64,000 bases of DNA from Mesorhizobium sp. M2A.F.Ca.ET.046.03.2.1 (GTDB taxonomy: Bacteria; Pseudomonadota; Alphaproteobacteria; Rhizobiales; Rhizobiaceae): positions 5,754,001-5,818,000 of the forward strand of contig NZ_CP034449.1 in NCBI RefSeq assembly GCF_003952425.1, written 5' to 3'. Positions 8,685 to 16,775 of this stretch are shown piece by piece; position 1 is the first letter of the stretch, and every line of letters begins with the position of its first letter. A program made the translations under genes and the position numbers. The notes under the pieces are model-generated. The model was not told the origin of the DNA and searched no databases. It worked only from the letters and a program-made list of their open reading frames with translations.

Positions 8685-8746
8685 TGAAAAAATCTGGATA
8701 AATTTCATGAGAGAATAAAATCATGAAAAAATCAAGGAGATTTTCA
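8685..8746. promoter_or_regulatory. AT-rich repeated motif upstream of the HTH-cupin regulator
   Basis: TGAAAAAATC occurs at 8685-8694 and 8724-8733, and the related inverted form GATTTTCA at 8739-8746. The repeats are in an otherwise GC-rich region directly upstream of the regulator start, which fits an operator/promoter. No protein-binding evidence is available. Confidence 0.45.
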
Positions 8747-8910
8747 TAGGCCACAAGATTTGCTTGCGCGTTTTCGGCGGTTGATGCAAAGCCTCGCACA
8801 CGAGCGGCGAGTGGGGCGCCCGGTCGGAGACCAGTCTTAGTTCATAGTCTGCGGATGGTCGTCAAGGGAACCGGGTTGCGGGTTTCTGGCCATGCCGAAA
8901 GGGACGACCC

Positions 8911-9615
8911 ATGCTTGAGAAGAACATCCGGATCGCGTCGGATGCGGAGATCGTCGATGAGGCGATCACGTCGCGCCGGTCGGTGCGCGCTTTCCTGTCC
9001 GATATGGTCGATGACAATACGATCCGCGCGATCCTCGCGGTCGCCGCGCGCGCGCCGTCCGGCACCAACATGCAGCCCTGGCGCGTCTATGTGACCAGGG
9101 GCGAGGTCAAGCAGCGCATCAGCGACGCGATCCTCAACTCCGGCATCCGCGCCGAAAAGGCCGAGTGGGACGAGTATCGCTATTATCCCGACCAGTTCTT
9201 CGAGCCCTATCTGACCCGTCGGCGCGCCAATGGCTTTGGGCTTTACGGCGCGCTGGGCATCGGCCGGCGCGAGGTCGACAAGATGCGGGCGCAGCACGAC
9301 CGCAACTTCATCTTCTTCGATGCGCCTGTCGGCATGATCTTCACGATCGACCGGAGACTGAACCAGGGCTCGTGGATCGACTACGGCATGTTCCTGCAGA
9401 ACATCATGGTCGCTGCACGGGGCAGGGGGCTGCATACCTGCCCGCAGGCGGCCTTCGCTCCTTACCATCGGCAGATCAGGCCGGTGCTCAACATTCCCGA
9501 CGAGGAAATCGTCGTCTGCGGCATGGCGCTCGGCTATGAGGACACGTCCAAGCCCGAAAACGAGTTCCGCACCGACCGCGCTCCACTCGAGGACTGGGTT
9601 ACCTTTGCGGAATAA
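8911..9615 (+). CDS. Nitroreductase family protein
   Basis: The 234-residue protein is an FMN-dependent NAD(P)H oxidoreductase of the nitroreductase fold. The N-terminal SRRSVRAFLSD is the conserved FMN-phosphate binding motif, APSGTNMQPWRVYV follows, and the C-terminal GMALGYED is the second conserved FMN contact. Such enzymes reduce nitroaromatics, quinones or flavins; the physiological substrate here is unknown. The gene stands alone on the plus strand, convergent with the MFS gene. The 236 bp before it hold the regulator's operator-like repeats and no other ORF. Confidence 0.88.
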   Translation: MLEKNIRIASDAEIVDEAITSRRSVRAFLSDMVDDNTIRAILAVAARAPSGTNMQPWRVYVTRGEVKQRISDAILNSGIRAEKAEWDEYRYYPDQFFEPYLTRRRANGFGLYGALGIGRREVDKMRAQHDRNFIFFDAPVGMIFTIDRRLNQGSWIDYGMFLQNIMVAARGRGLHTCPQAAFAPYHRQIRPVLNIPDEEIVVCGMALGYEDTSKPENEFRTDRAPLEDWVTFAE

Positions 9616-9642
9616 TGCCGGCGCAGGCCGCAGCTTGACCTG

Positions 9643-11085
9643 TCAGTCGGTGCTCATATGCGCGCCGTGGCCGCTGACATGGGCGCCGTCACGCGGCGTC
9701 AGCCGCAGGTAAGCCGACAGCGCGCAAAGCGTGATCAGCCCTTCGATGACGAACAGGATGCGATAGTCGTCGACGCTGGCCTTGCCGCCGCCGGCAAGCA
9801 GCGACAGCAGCGCGGCCGCAAGGCCGACGCTGATCGCCACCGCAAGCTGCCACAGGATGTAATAGAGCGCGCTGAAGCGGGCGAGCTGCTCCGGCGCGAT
9901 GTCCGAATAGGAAAGATTGCCGGTCGAGGCCCATTGCACCGAGCGGAAGACGCCGAAAACAAAAATGTAGGCTAGCACGATCCAGGCCGGCAGGCTCTCC
10001 TGCACCAGGGCAAAGCCCGCGACCAGCAAGGCGACAATCGGGGTGTTGGTGACCAGCACGCGCCTGAAGCCGAGCCGGTTCAGAAGGCGCGGCATGAAGA
10101 AGCGCATGATCAGGGATCCGATCGCGGCGACGAAGGTCAGCGAGCCGGCCTGCACGGCGCTCATGCCGAAGCCGAGCTGGAACATCAGCGGCAGCAGGAA
10201 GACCACGGAGCTGAGGCCGATCGTGTCGAGGCTGCCGCCGGTAAGGAAGGAGATGCGGAAGGTGCGGATGCGCAGCAGGTTGAGGTCGAGCAGCGGGTTG
10301 CGGGCGCGCAGGCAGTAGAAAGCGGCAACCGCCAGGATGATGATCGCCAGGCCGAGCTCGATGCCGATCAGGCTGCCCGCGGCATCCTTCGCGGCAAGTG
10401 AGTCCATGCCGAAGATCAGAAGGCCCATACCGCTGCCGACGAGCAGGAAGCCCGGAAAATCGAACGGCGTGCGGACAGGCTTGGTCGTTGACGGAAACAG
10501 CGAGGCGGCTAGCAGCGCCGCGGTCAGCGCGATCGGGATGTTGATGTAGAAGATCCAGCGCCACGAGACATAGGTGGTCAGCGCGCCGCCGACCAGCGGG
10601 CCGACCAGCGGCCCGGACTGGCCGGCGAGCGAAATATACATGTTGATCTTGAGCGTACGGTCGCGCGGGAAGCTCGACAGGATCACGACCTGGCCGAGCG
10701 TGCCCATCAGCGCGCCGCCGCAGCCCTGCAGGGCGCGCGAGCCGACCAGCATCCAGATGTTTTCCGAAAGGCCGCACAGCGCCGAGGCGCTGGCGAAGAC
10801 GAGCAGGGCGAAGCAATAGACGTTGCGCAGGCCGAAGCGGTCGGCCAGCCAGCCGCCGAGCGGCATGGTGACGATGAGGCTGGCGACATAAACGGTGATC
10901 AAAAGGCCAAGCTGGCTTGGCGGGCGGTCGAGGCTCTCGCCGATGCCCGGCAGCGCCGTGACCACGACATTCTGGTCGAGGCTCGTCATGAACACGCCGC
11001 AAGCGACGGTTGCCGGCAACAACATCGACGGACCCTCCGCCGGAGCAAAGCGGGTCCTGGCCATCGCCGAAGTCTCAACAGTCAT
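9643..11085 (-). CDS. MFS transporter, DHA2 (EmrB/QacA-type) drug exporter
   Basis: The 480-residue polytopic membrane protein has about 14 predicted hydrophobic segments, the number typical of DHA2 drug:proton antiporters. Motif A appears as GGWLADRFGLRNV between helices 2 and 3, and motif C-like glycines as AGQSGPLVGPLVGGALTT in helix 5. These proteins export hydrophobic compounds using the proton gradient. ATG 11085 is taken; an in-frame ATG at 11064 is an alternative, and neither has a strong ribosome site. The substrate is unknown. It is downstream of soxG but separated from it by a large inverted repeat, so probably not in that operon. Confidence 0.87.
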   Translation of the reverse strand: MTVETSAMARTRFAPAEGPSMLLPATVACGVFMTSLDQNVVVTALPGIGESLDRPPSQLGLLITVYVASLIVTMPLGGWLADRFGLRNVYCFALLVFASASALCGLSENIWMLVGSRALQGCGGALMGTLGQVVILSSFPRDRTLKINMYISLAGQSGPLVGPLVGGALTTYVSWRWIFYINIPIALTAALLAASLFPSTTKPVRTPFDFPGFLLVGSGMGLLIFGMDSLAAKDAAGSLIGIELGLAIIILAVAAFYCLRARNPLLDLNLLRIRTFRISFLTGGSLDTIGLSSVVFLLPLMFQLGFGMSAVQAGSLTFVAAIGSLIMRFFMPRLLNRLGFRRVLVTNTPIVALLVAGFALVQESLPAWIVLAYIFVFGVFRSVQWASTGNLSYSDIAPEQLARFSALYYILWQLAVAISVGLAAALLSLLAGGGKASVDDYRILFVIEGLITLCALSAYLRLTPRDGAHVSGHGAHMSTD

Positions 11086-11224
11086 GGAAGGGTATGGTCG
11101 AACTGGTTGCCTGAGCGGGCGTCTGCCTTGGCAAACGCCCGTGATTCCTTACCTATCGCGCCTGCTGGCCCAACGCTCAAGCAGCAGTTGGAGCCGTTCG
11201 TAGTGCCAGATAGCGGCTGAACCA

Positions 11225-11367
11225 AAGGTGTGTTGAGATTCAGGTGAGGCCGGCCTGCAAATGGCAGCTTCCTGCGCTTCCGGTGCTCACGTACTTTAGT
11301 ACGCTCCGCTTCGGTTCTCGGAATCCGCCACTTTCGGCACGGCCTCACCTGAATCTCAACACACCTT
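11225..11367. repeat. 143-bp inverted-repeat element
   Basis: Perfect 28-bp arms (11225-11252 and 11340-11367, beginning AAGGTGTGTTGAGATTCAGG) enclose 87 bp that contain a smaller internal palindrome ACGTACTTTAGTACG. It has no ORF and could fold into a long hairpin. It sits between the end of soxG and the start of the MFS gene on the same strand, where it might end transcription. I recall similar elements in rhizobial genomes but cannot check copy number. Confidence 0.85.
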
Positions 11368-11374
11368 GGATGCT

Positions 11375-11977
11375 CTACTGCACCTCATAGCCGACCTCTT
11401 CGCTGGCGTGGCACAAGGCCTTCCAGAACGACCGCGCGAAGGAGCGGAAGACGTAGATGTCGAACTGGTCGGCGCCTGTGCGCTGGATCTGGGCGAAGAT
11501 GTCGTGATGGTTGGTCGAGCGGCCGGCGCCGAGCGGGAAGGCCGGCAAGGCGAAGTCGATGGCAAAAAACTTCGCCATCACCCATTCGGCCTTCGGGCCG
11601 GCGATGCGGATCGCGGTGCGGCCATGCGACAGGTCCGTGAGCGTGCCGATGGCCGGCGTGATGACGCCGGCGAAGGCCGCAGCCAGTCCTTCGGCTTCGT
11701 CGACCACGGTGAATTTCCCCGGCGCGAAGCCGAAAACGGCACGGGCGCCGCTGCTTGTGCCGCCGCCAGCGCCGTCAGGCAGAGTGAGACCGGTGACCTT
11801 GCGGATGGCTTCGATCAACCGCTTCTCTTCGCCCGGCCAGGCGGCAAGCTGCAGGATCGAGCCCGGCCGCGTCTCGGACAGGATGACGTCGACGCCATGT
11901 TCGAAATTGCCGTGCGAGCCGGGATGATACTCCGGCTCTAGCGGCGACTGGCGTTCGGGCAAATGCTGCTCAGCCAT
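11375..11977 (-). CDS. soxG: Sarcosine oxidase gamma subunit
   Basis: The 200-residue protein is the smallest-but-one subunit of the heterotetrameric sarcosine oxidase, which converts sarcosine, oxygen and tetrahydrofolate to glycine, hydrogen peroxide and 5,10-methylenetetrahydrofolate. The length and the C-terminal pattern with FDIYVFRSFARSFWKAL match the SoxG family, a GcvT-like fold without its own catalytic centre. It is last in the order soxB-soxD-soxA-soxG, and its start overlaps the end of soxA by 8 nt, indicating coupled translation. The 3' side is bounded by the 143-bp inverted repeat. Confidence 0.92.
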   Translation of the reverse strand: MAEQHLPERQSPLEPEYHPGSHGNFEHGVDVILSETRPGSILQLAAWPGEEKRLIEAIRKVTGLTLPDGAGGGTSSGARAVFGFAPGKFTVVDEAEGLAAAFAGVITPAIGTLTDLSHGRTAIRIAGPKAEWVMAKFFAIDFALPAFPLGAGRSTNHHDIFAQIQRTGADQFDIYVFRSFARSFWKALCHASEEVGYEVQ

Positions 11978-14963
11978 GCATGCGGCTCCCGTCCGGGTCG
12001 TAGAAATGGTTGGAGACGATCTCGACCGGCCCGAACCGGTTGCGCAGCGGATCCGAGACGAAGGCGCGGGTCCCGTGCCGCGCCTTGCCGCCCTTGACCA
12101 GGGCGAGCGCGATATATTTGCCCAGCGCCGGTGAGTAACAGCAGGCGGTGATGTGGCCGAGCGAATCGTGCGGATTGGCTTCGTCCAGTTCCTCGACGAT
12201 ATGTCCGCCGCCGTTGAGGGCTCGGTTGTCGAGGGCGATCAGCCCGACCAGCTCGAGCCGGTCGGGGGCAATCAGGCCTTCGCGGTCCATCATGGCCGAG
12301 CCGATGAAGGGCTTCTTCTTCGACAGCATCCAGTCGAGATGGAGGTCGCGCGCGGTGGTGCGGCCGTCGATCTCGGCGCCGGTGACATGGCCCTTCTCGA
12401 TGCGCATCGTGCCCAGCGCCTCGAGCCCGTAGGTGACAAGGCCAAAAGGCTTGCCGGCCTCGATCAAGGCTTCCCAGACGAGGGTGCCGTAACCGGCGCC
12501 GGAATAGACCTCGAATGCCATTTCGCCGGAAAAGGACAGCCGGCAGATCATCACCGGCACGCCGGCAATCCGGCCATGGACGATGCCCATGAAGGGCAGG
12601 GTGGCATTGTCGACGGCAGTGCCTGTGACGCAAGCGGCAAGGATGGCGCGCGCGTTCGGGCCGCCGATCGCTGCCCCGGCCCACTCGTCGGTGACGGAGG
12701 TGACGGTGACCTTCAGCTCCGGCCAGATGACGTCGAGGAAATATTCCAGATGCTGCATCACCTTGCCGGCATTGGCGGTGGTGGTTGTCATCAGGAAATC
12801 CTGCTCGCCGAGCCGCCAGGTGGTGCCGTCGTCGAAGGCCAGTCCATCCTCGCGCAGCATCAGGCCGTAGCGCGCCTTGCTGACGGCCAAAGTGGAAAAC
12901 ATGTTGGTGTAGACGCGGTCGAGGAACTCGGCCGCGTCCGGCCCTTGCACCGCGATCTTGCCCAGCGTCGAGACGTCGACGATGCCGGCGCTGTCGCGCG
13001 TGGCGCTTGCTTCCCGCACATAGGCCTGCTCGACCGTCTCGCCGGGGAGGCCATAGATCATCGGGCGGTACCAGAGGCCGGCCGAATACATCCTTGCGCC
13101 ATTGGCGATGTGCCAGTCATGCATCGGGGTCAGCCGCTCGGGCTTGAGGTCGCCGAAGCGCTCTGCCGCCAGCGAGCCGATCGATACCGCCGTGTAAGGC
13201 GGGCGGAAGCGGGTCGTGCCGACTTCGGGGATAGGCTTGCCGAGCGCCTCGGCCATGATGGCGAGACCCGGCACGTTGGAGTTCTTGCCCTGGTCGGTCG
13301 CCATGCCGAGCGTGGTGTAGCGCTTCAGATGCTCGACCGAGACGAAGCCTTCGCGATGCGCCAGCCGCACGTCCTCGGCGGTGACGTCGTGCTGGAAGTC
13401 GACAAAGCTCTTGCCCTTGGCCCTGATCTCGAAGACCGGAGCCGGATCGGGATCGCCCGGAGCCGCCTCGACGACGGGCAGGGGACCGGATGAAGCCGTA
13501 CCGCCGGCCGCCTGGAGACCGGCGGCGCGACCTTCCGCGATTGCCTCCGCTGTCGAAAAACTGCCGGTGAAGGCGCCGGCGCCGATCCAGCGCTGCGTCG
13601 GCTTCGGCGGCAGGAAAGCTTGCCTGGCAGGGTCCCACTCGGCTTTCGCGCCGGCCTGGCTGGCGAGGTGGATGGTCGGCGACCAGCCGCCCGACATCAG
13701 AAGGCTCTCGGCGTGGATGCTGCGCTCGTCGCCGCTGAGCGAACCGCTCATGGCGTCGAAGCGCTGCACCTTAAGGCCGGTGAGCGCCTTCCCGCCCTCG
13801 GTCGCGACCACGGCGTGACCGGCAAGCAGCTCGGCTTCCGCATCGCTCGCCAGCCGGCGCATCTCGTTCGAGACATCGCTGCGGACATCGATGATGGCGA
13901 CGACCGCGGCGCCAGCCTTCTTCAGGGCGACGGCCGAGCGGTAGGCGCTGTCGTTGTTGGTGAAGAGCGCGACGCGCTGTCCCGGCAGCACACCATACTC
14001 ATTGACATAGCGCTCGGCGGCGTGCGCGAGCATCACGCCTGGGCGGTCATTGCCCGGGAACACCAGCGGCCGTTCGAAGAAGCCGGTGGCGAGCACCACC
14101 GTGCCCGCGCGGATCGCCCAGTAGCGCTGGCGCGGCTCGCCCTTGGCGGCGACTTCCTTGTGGTCGGTCACCCGTTCAAGCGCGGCCAACGTGTTGCCGT
14201 CGTAATAGCCCCACACCGTCGTGCGCGGCAAAAGGCGCACATTGTCGTTGCCTGCGAGCTGCGCGGCCATACGCTGGGCCCAGTCGGCGGCAGGCATGCC
14301 GTCGATGGTTTCGCCCGACCAGTTGGCGGAGCCGCCAAAATGGGCTTCGAGATCGGCGAGGATGACCCGGGCGCCCTGGTCGGCGGCGGCCTTGGCCGCC
14401 ATCAGGCCGGCCGGACCGGAGCCGACGACCAGCACGTCGCAAAACGCGTTCATGCGTTCGTAGCGCGCCGGGTCGTGGGCGGTACCCGCCTTGCCGAGAC
14501 CGGCGGCGCGGCGGATGAAATGCTCGCAGAACATCCAGAAGCGCGTGCCCTTCAACGGGCCGATCACCGGCCCCATGAAAGTCTTGTAGTAGAAGCCGGC
14601 AGACAGGATCTTGCCGCCAAGCTGGTTGATTGCGCCGATGTCCCAGGCGAGCGACGGCGTGCGGTTCTGGCTGACGGCGACGAGCCCATCATAGATCTCG
14701 ACCATGGTGGCCGGAATGTTCGGCTCGCGCACCTCGCCGCGCAGCACCGTCACCAGCGCGTTCGGCTCCTCGACGCCGGCGGAAAGCAGGCCGCGCGGGC
14801 GATGGTATTTGAACGAACGGCCGAACAGCGTCACGCCATTGGCGAGCAGCGCCGAGGCCAGCGTGTCGCCGGCATGACCGGTGTAAGGCGCGCCGTCGAA
14901 GGTGAAGCGGATGGTGCGCAGCCGGTCGATGCGGCCGCCGGTCTCCGTGCGGCGCGGGCTCAC
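11970..14963 (-). CDS. soxA: Sarcosine oxidase alpha subunit
   Basis: The 997-residue length is normal for the large subunit. It begins with a ferredoxin-like 2Fe-2S_4-type domain lacking cysteines (about residues 15-105, with YTGHAGDTLASALLANG), followed by a pyridine-nucleotide oxidoreductase domain (dinucleotide motif VVGSGPAGLMAAKAAADQG near residue 175), the SoxA A3 linker, and a C-terminal GcvT/GcvT-C pair that binds folate. In the complex it carries NAD and provides the site where formaldehyde is captured by tetrahydrofolate. It overlaps soxD by 4 nt (ATGA) and soxG by 8 nt. No frame break was seen. Confidence 0.94.
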   Translation of the reverse strand: MSPRRTETGGRIDRLRTIRFTFDGAPYTGHAGDTLASALLANGVTLFGRSFKYHRPRGLLSAGVEEPNALVTVLRGEVREPNIPATMVEIYDGLVAVSQNRTPSLAWDIGAINQLGGKILSAGFYYKTFMGPVIGPLKGTRFWMFCEHFIRRAAGLGKAGTAHDPARYERMNAFCDVLVVGSGPAGLMAAKAAADQGARVILADLEAHFGGSANWSGETIDGMPAADWAQRMAAQLAGNDNVRLLPRTTVWGYYDGNTLAALERVTDHKEVAAKGEPRQRYWAIRAGTVVLATGFFERPLVFPGNDRPGVMLAHAAERYVNEYGVLPGQRVALFTNNDSAYRSAVALKKAGAAVVAIIDVRSDVSNEMRRLASDAEAELLAGHAVVATEGGKALTGLKVQRFDAMSGSLSGDERSIHAESLLMSGGWSPTIHLASQAGAKAEWDPARQAFLPPKPTQRWIGAGAFTGSFSTAEAIAEGRAAGLQAAGGTASSGPLPVVEAAPGDPDPAPVFEIRAKGKSFVDFQHDVTAEDVRLAHREGFVSVEHLKRYTTLGMATDQGKNSNVPGLAIMAEALGKPIPEVGTTRFRPPYTAVSIGSLAAERFGDLKPERLTPMHDWHIANGARMYSAGLWYRPMIYGLPGETVEQAYVREASATRDSAGIVDVSTLGKIAVQGPDAAEFLDRVYTNMFSTLAVSKARYGLMLREDGLAFDDGTTWRLGEQDFLMTTTTANAGKVMQHLEYFLDVIWPELKVTVTSVTDEWAGAAIGGPNARAILAACVTGTAVDNATLPFMGIVHGRIAGVPVMICRLSFSGEMAFEVYSGAGYGTLVWEALIEAGKPFGLVTYGLEALGTMRIEKGHVTGAEIDGRTTARDLHLDWMLSKKKPFIGSAMMDREGLIAPDRLELVGLIALDNRALNGGGHIVEELDEANPHDSLGHITACCYSPALGKYIALALVKGGKARHGTRAFVSDPLRNRFGPVEIVSNHFYDPDGSRMHG

Positions 14964-15253
14964 GAACGGCCCTCCGCCCTGTTGTCGGCAGATTTGTGGC
15001 CGCCACGGGCGAAGGCCGTGCTCAGGATCTCATGCGTGATGGTGTTGCGCACGACCCTCAGATGCGAACGGCAGCCGCCGGAATGCTGCCATATCTCATT
15101 GTGGTCGCCGGCCGGATTGAGCCGGTCGTAGACATAGGCGTTCCAGGCGTCGAGATCTTGCGAGGCCGGCTGCGGCCGCTGACGGTTGCCGTCGCCCTGA
15201 TAGGTGAATTCGATGACATCGCGCGGCCCGCAATAGGGACAGGTGATCAGCAT
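14960..15253 (-). CDS. soxD: Sarcosine oxidase delta subunit
   Basis: The 97-residue protein matches the SoxD family. The N-terminal CPYCGPRDVIEF and the later WQHSGGCRSHL supply the Cys/His ligands (C5, C8, H and C near residues 57-61) of the structural zinc site found in the delta subunit. It completes the tetramer between beta and alpha. ATGA overlap with soxA links their translation. It is followed upstream by a 71-nt gap to soxB that carries a copy of the CCCCAAAACCG-type repeat. Confidence 0.93.
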   Translation of the reverse strand: MLITCPYCGPRDVIEFTYQGDGNRQRPQPASQDLDAWNAYVYDRLNPAGDHNEIWQHSGGCRSHLRVVRNTITHEILSTAFARGGHKSADNRAEGRS

Positions 15254-15276
15254 TTTCTGGTATCTTCTTGTTCAAC

Positions 15277-15320
15277 CATGATCTTTTCCAAAAACCGGTC
15301 CCCACTTTTTGGGATTATGG
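15277..15320. repeat. Rhizobial intergenic repeat, degenerate copy 2 (soxB-soxD gap)
   Basis: The core CCAAAAACCGGTCCCCAC then TTTTTGG matches the module at 8033-8084, but the outer arms have decayed (CCATGATC and GATTATGG). Its place between soxB and soxD inside an operon could give an mRNA hairpin. Confidence 0.65.
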
Positions 15321-15324
15321 TTCC

Positions 15325-16584
15325 CTAATGCAGCCGCGGGTTCGCGCCCTGGCCTTTGTCGTCGATGATCAACCCGCGATAGAAGCGGTCGAGCGTGAAG
15401 GGCGCGTTGAACTCGTGCGGCTCGTCCTTGGCGATGGTATAGGCAAAGCACCAGCCGGAGGCGGGCGTCGCCTTGAAGCCGCCGTAGCACCAGCCGCAAT
15501 TGAGGTACATGCCCGGCAACGGGCCGGTGGTGATGATCGGCGAGCCGTCCATCGTCATGTCGCACAGCCCGCCCCAGGAACGCAGCATGCGCACCCGGGC
15601 GAGACCCGGGAACAGCGCCAGCATCTCGCTCATCACCTCATCGACGATCGGCAGGCTGCCGCGCTGGGCGTAGCTGTTGTAGCCGTCGAGGTCGCCGCCA
15701 TAGACGAGGCCGCCCTTGTCGGACTGCGAAATGTAGAAGTGGCCCATGCCGAAGGTGAGAACGGTATCGATGACCGGCTTCAGCGATTCCGAGACGAAGG
15801 CCTGCAGCACATGGCTTTCGATCGGCATGTGCGAAATGCCGGCAAGCTGCATGACGTGACCGGTGCTGCCGGCAACGGCAAGTGCGACCTTCTTGGCGCG
15901 GATTTCGCCACGCGTCGTCGAAACGCCGGTGACGCGGCCGCCGTCGCGCAGGAAGCCGGTGACCTCGCAATTCTCGATGATGTCGACGCCGCGGCGGTCG
16001 GCGCCGCGCGCATAGCCCCAGGCGACCGCGTCGTGCCGGGCCGTGCCGGCCCGCGGCTGCATCAGCCCGCCAAGCACCGGGAAGCGCGCCGAACCGGAGA
16101 CATCCAGCGCCGGCACAAGCCGCTTGATCTGCTCGACGCTCATCAGTTCGGCGTCGACGCCGAGATGGCGCATGGCGTTGCCGCGCCTTGCATAATCGTC
16201 GAGCTGAGCAGGGGTGTGCGCAAGGTTAAGGCAGCCGCGCTGCGAGAACATGACATTGTAGTTGAGGTCGTGCGAAAGGTTCTCCCACAGCTTCATCGAA
16301 TGCTCGTAGAAGCGGGTGTTCTGCGGCAAGAGATAGTTGGAGCGCACGGCGGTCGTGTTGCGGCCGACATTGCCCGAGCCCAGCCAGCCTTTTTCCAGCA
16401 CGGCGACATTGGTGATGCCGTGTTCCTTGGCAAGGTAATAGGCGGTCGAAAGACCGTGCCCGCCGCCGCCGATGACGATCACATCGTAGGAAGCCTTGGG
16501 GTCAGGCTTCCGCCAGGCGGGCTTCCAATCCTTGTTGCCGGCCAGCGCATTCTTGAGCAGCGAAAAGGCTGAATATTCGGCCAT
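15325..16584 (-). CDS. soxB: Sarcosine oxidase beta subunit
   Basis: The protein of about 419 residues is the catalytic flavin subunit, which oxidises sarcosine with covalently bound FMN and non-covalent FAD. The dinucleotide motif VIVIGGGGHGLSTAYYL is near residue 32, and SGNVGRNTTAVRSNY is the family's conserved active-site region. The open frame runs to 16731, but ATG 16584 gives the normal M-A-E-Y-S-A-F-S N-terminus. ATG 16593 (M-G-R-M-A-E-Y) is an alternative with AAGGA before it. It is the first gene of soxBDAG, with 191 bp to the divergent channel gene available as promoter. Confidence 0.93.
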   Translation of the reverse strand: MAEYSAFSLLKNALAGNKDWKPAWRKPDPKASYDVIVIGGGGHGLSTAYYLAKEHGITNVAVLEKGWLGSGNVGRNTTAVRSNYLLPQNTRFYEHSMKLWENLSHDLNYNVMFSQRGCLNLAHTPAQLDDYARRGNAMRHLGVDAELMSVEQIKRLVPALDVSGSARFPVLGGLMQPRAGTARHDAVAWGYARGADRRGVDIIENCEVTGFLRDGGRVTGVSTTRGEIRAKKVALAVAGSTGHVMQLAGISHMPIESHVLQAFVSESLKPVIDTVLTFGMGHFYISQSDKGGLVYGGDLDGYNSYAQRGSLPIVDEVMSEMLALFPGLARVRMLRSWGGLCDMTMDGSPIITTGPLPGMYLNCGWCYGGFKATPASGWCFAYTIAKDEPHEFNAPFTLDRFYRGLIIDDKGQGANPRLH

Positions 16585-16775
16585 TCTTCCCATCGTCCTT
16601 ATGATGCGAGGCGGCAGACTATAGAGCAGGCGGGAAGCGCAAAGCCAAGATTGCGCCATCGCTTTTCGACAGGCCGACTCCGCTCGACGCGACCGGGACG
16701 GCTTGCCGCCCGATAGACCGGTCTTTATCAAGGGCGGAATTTCGAGGATTTTCGGCCGCGAGTCGCCACAACGCC

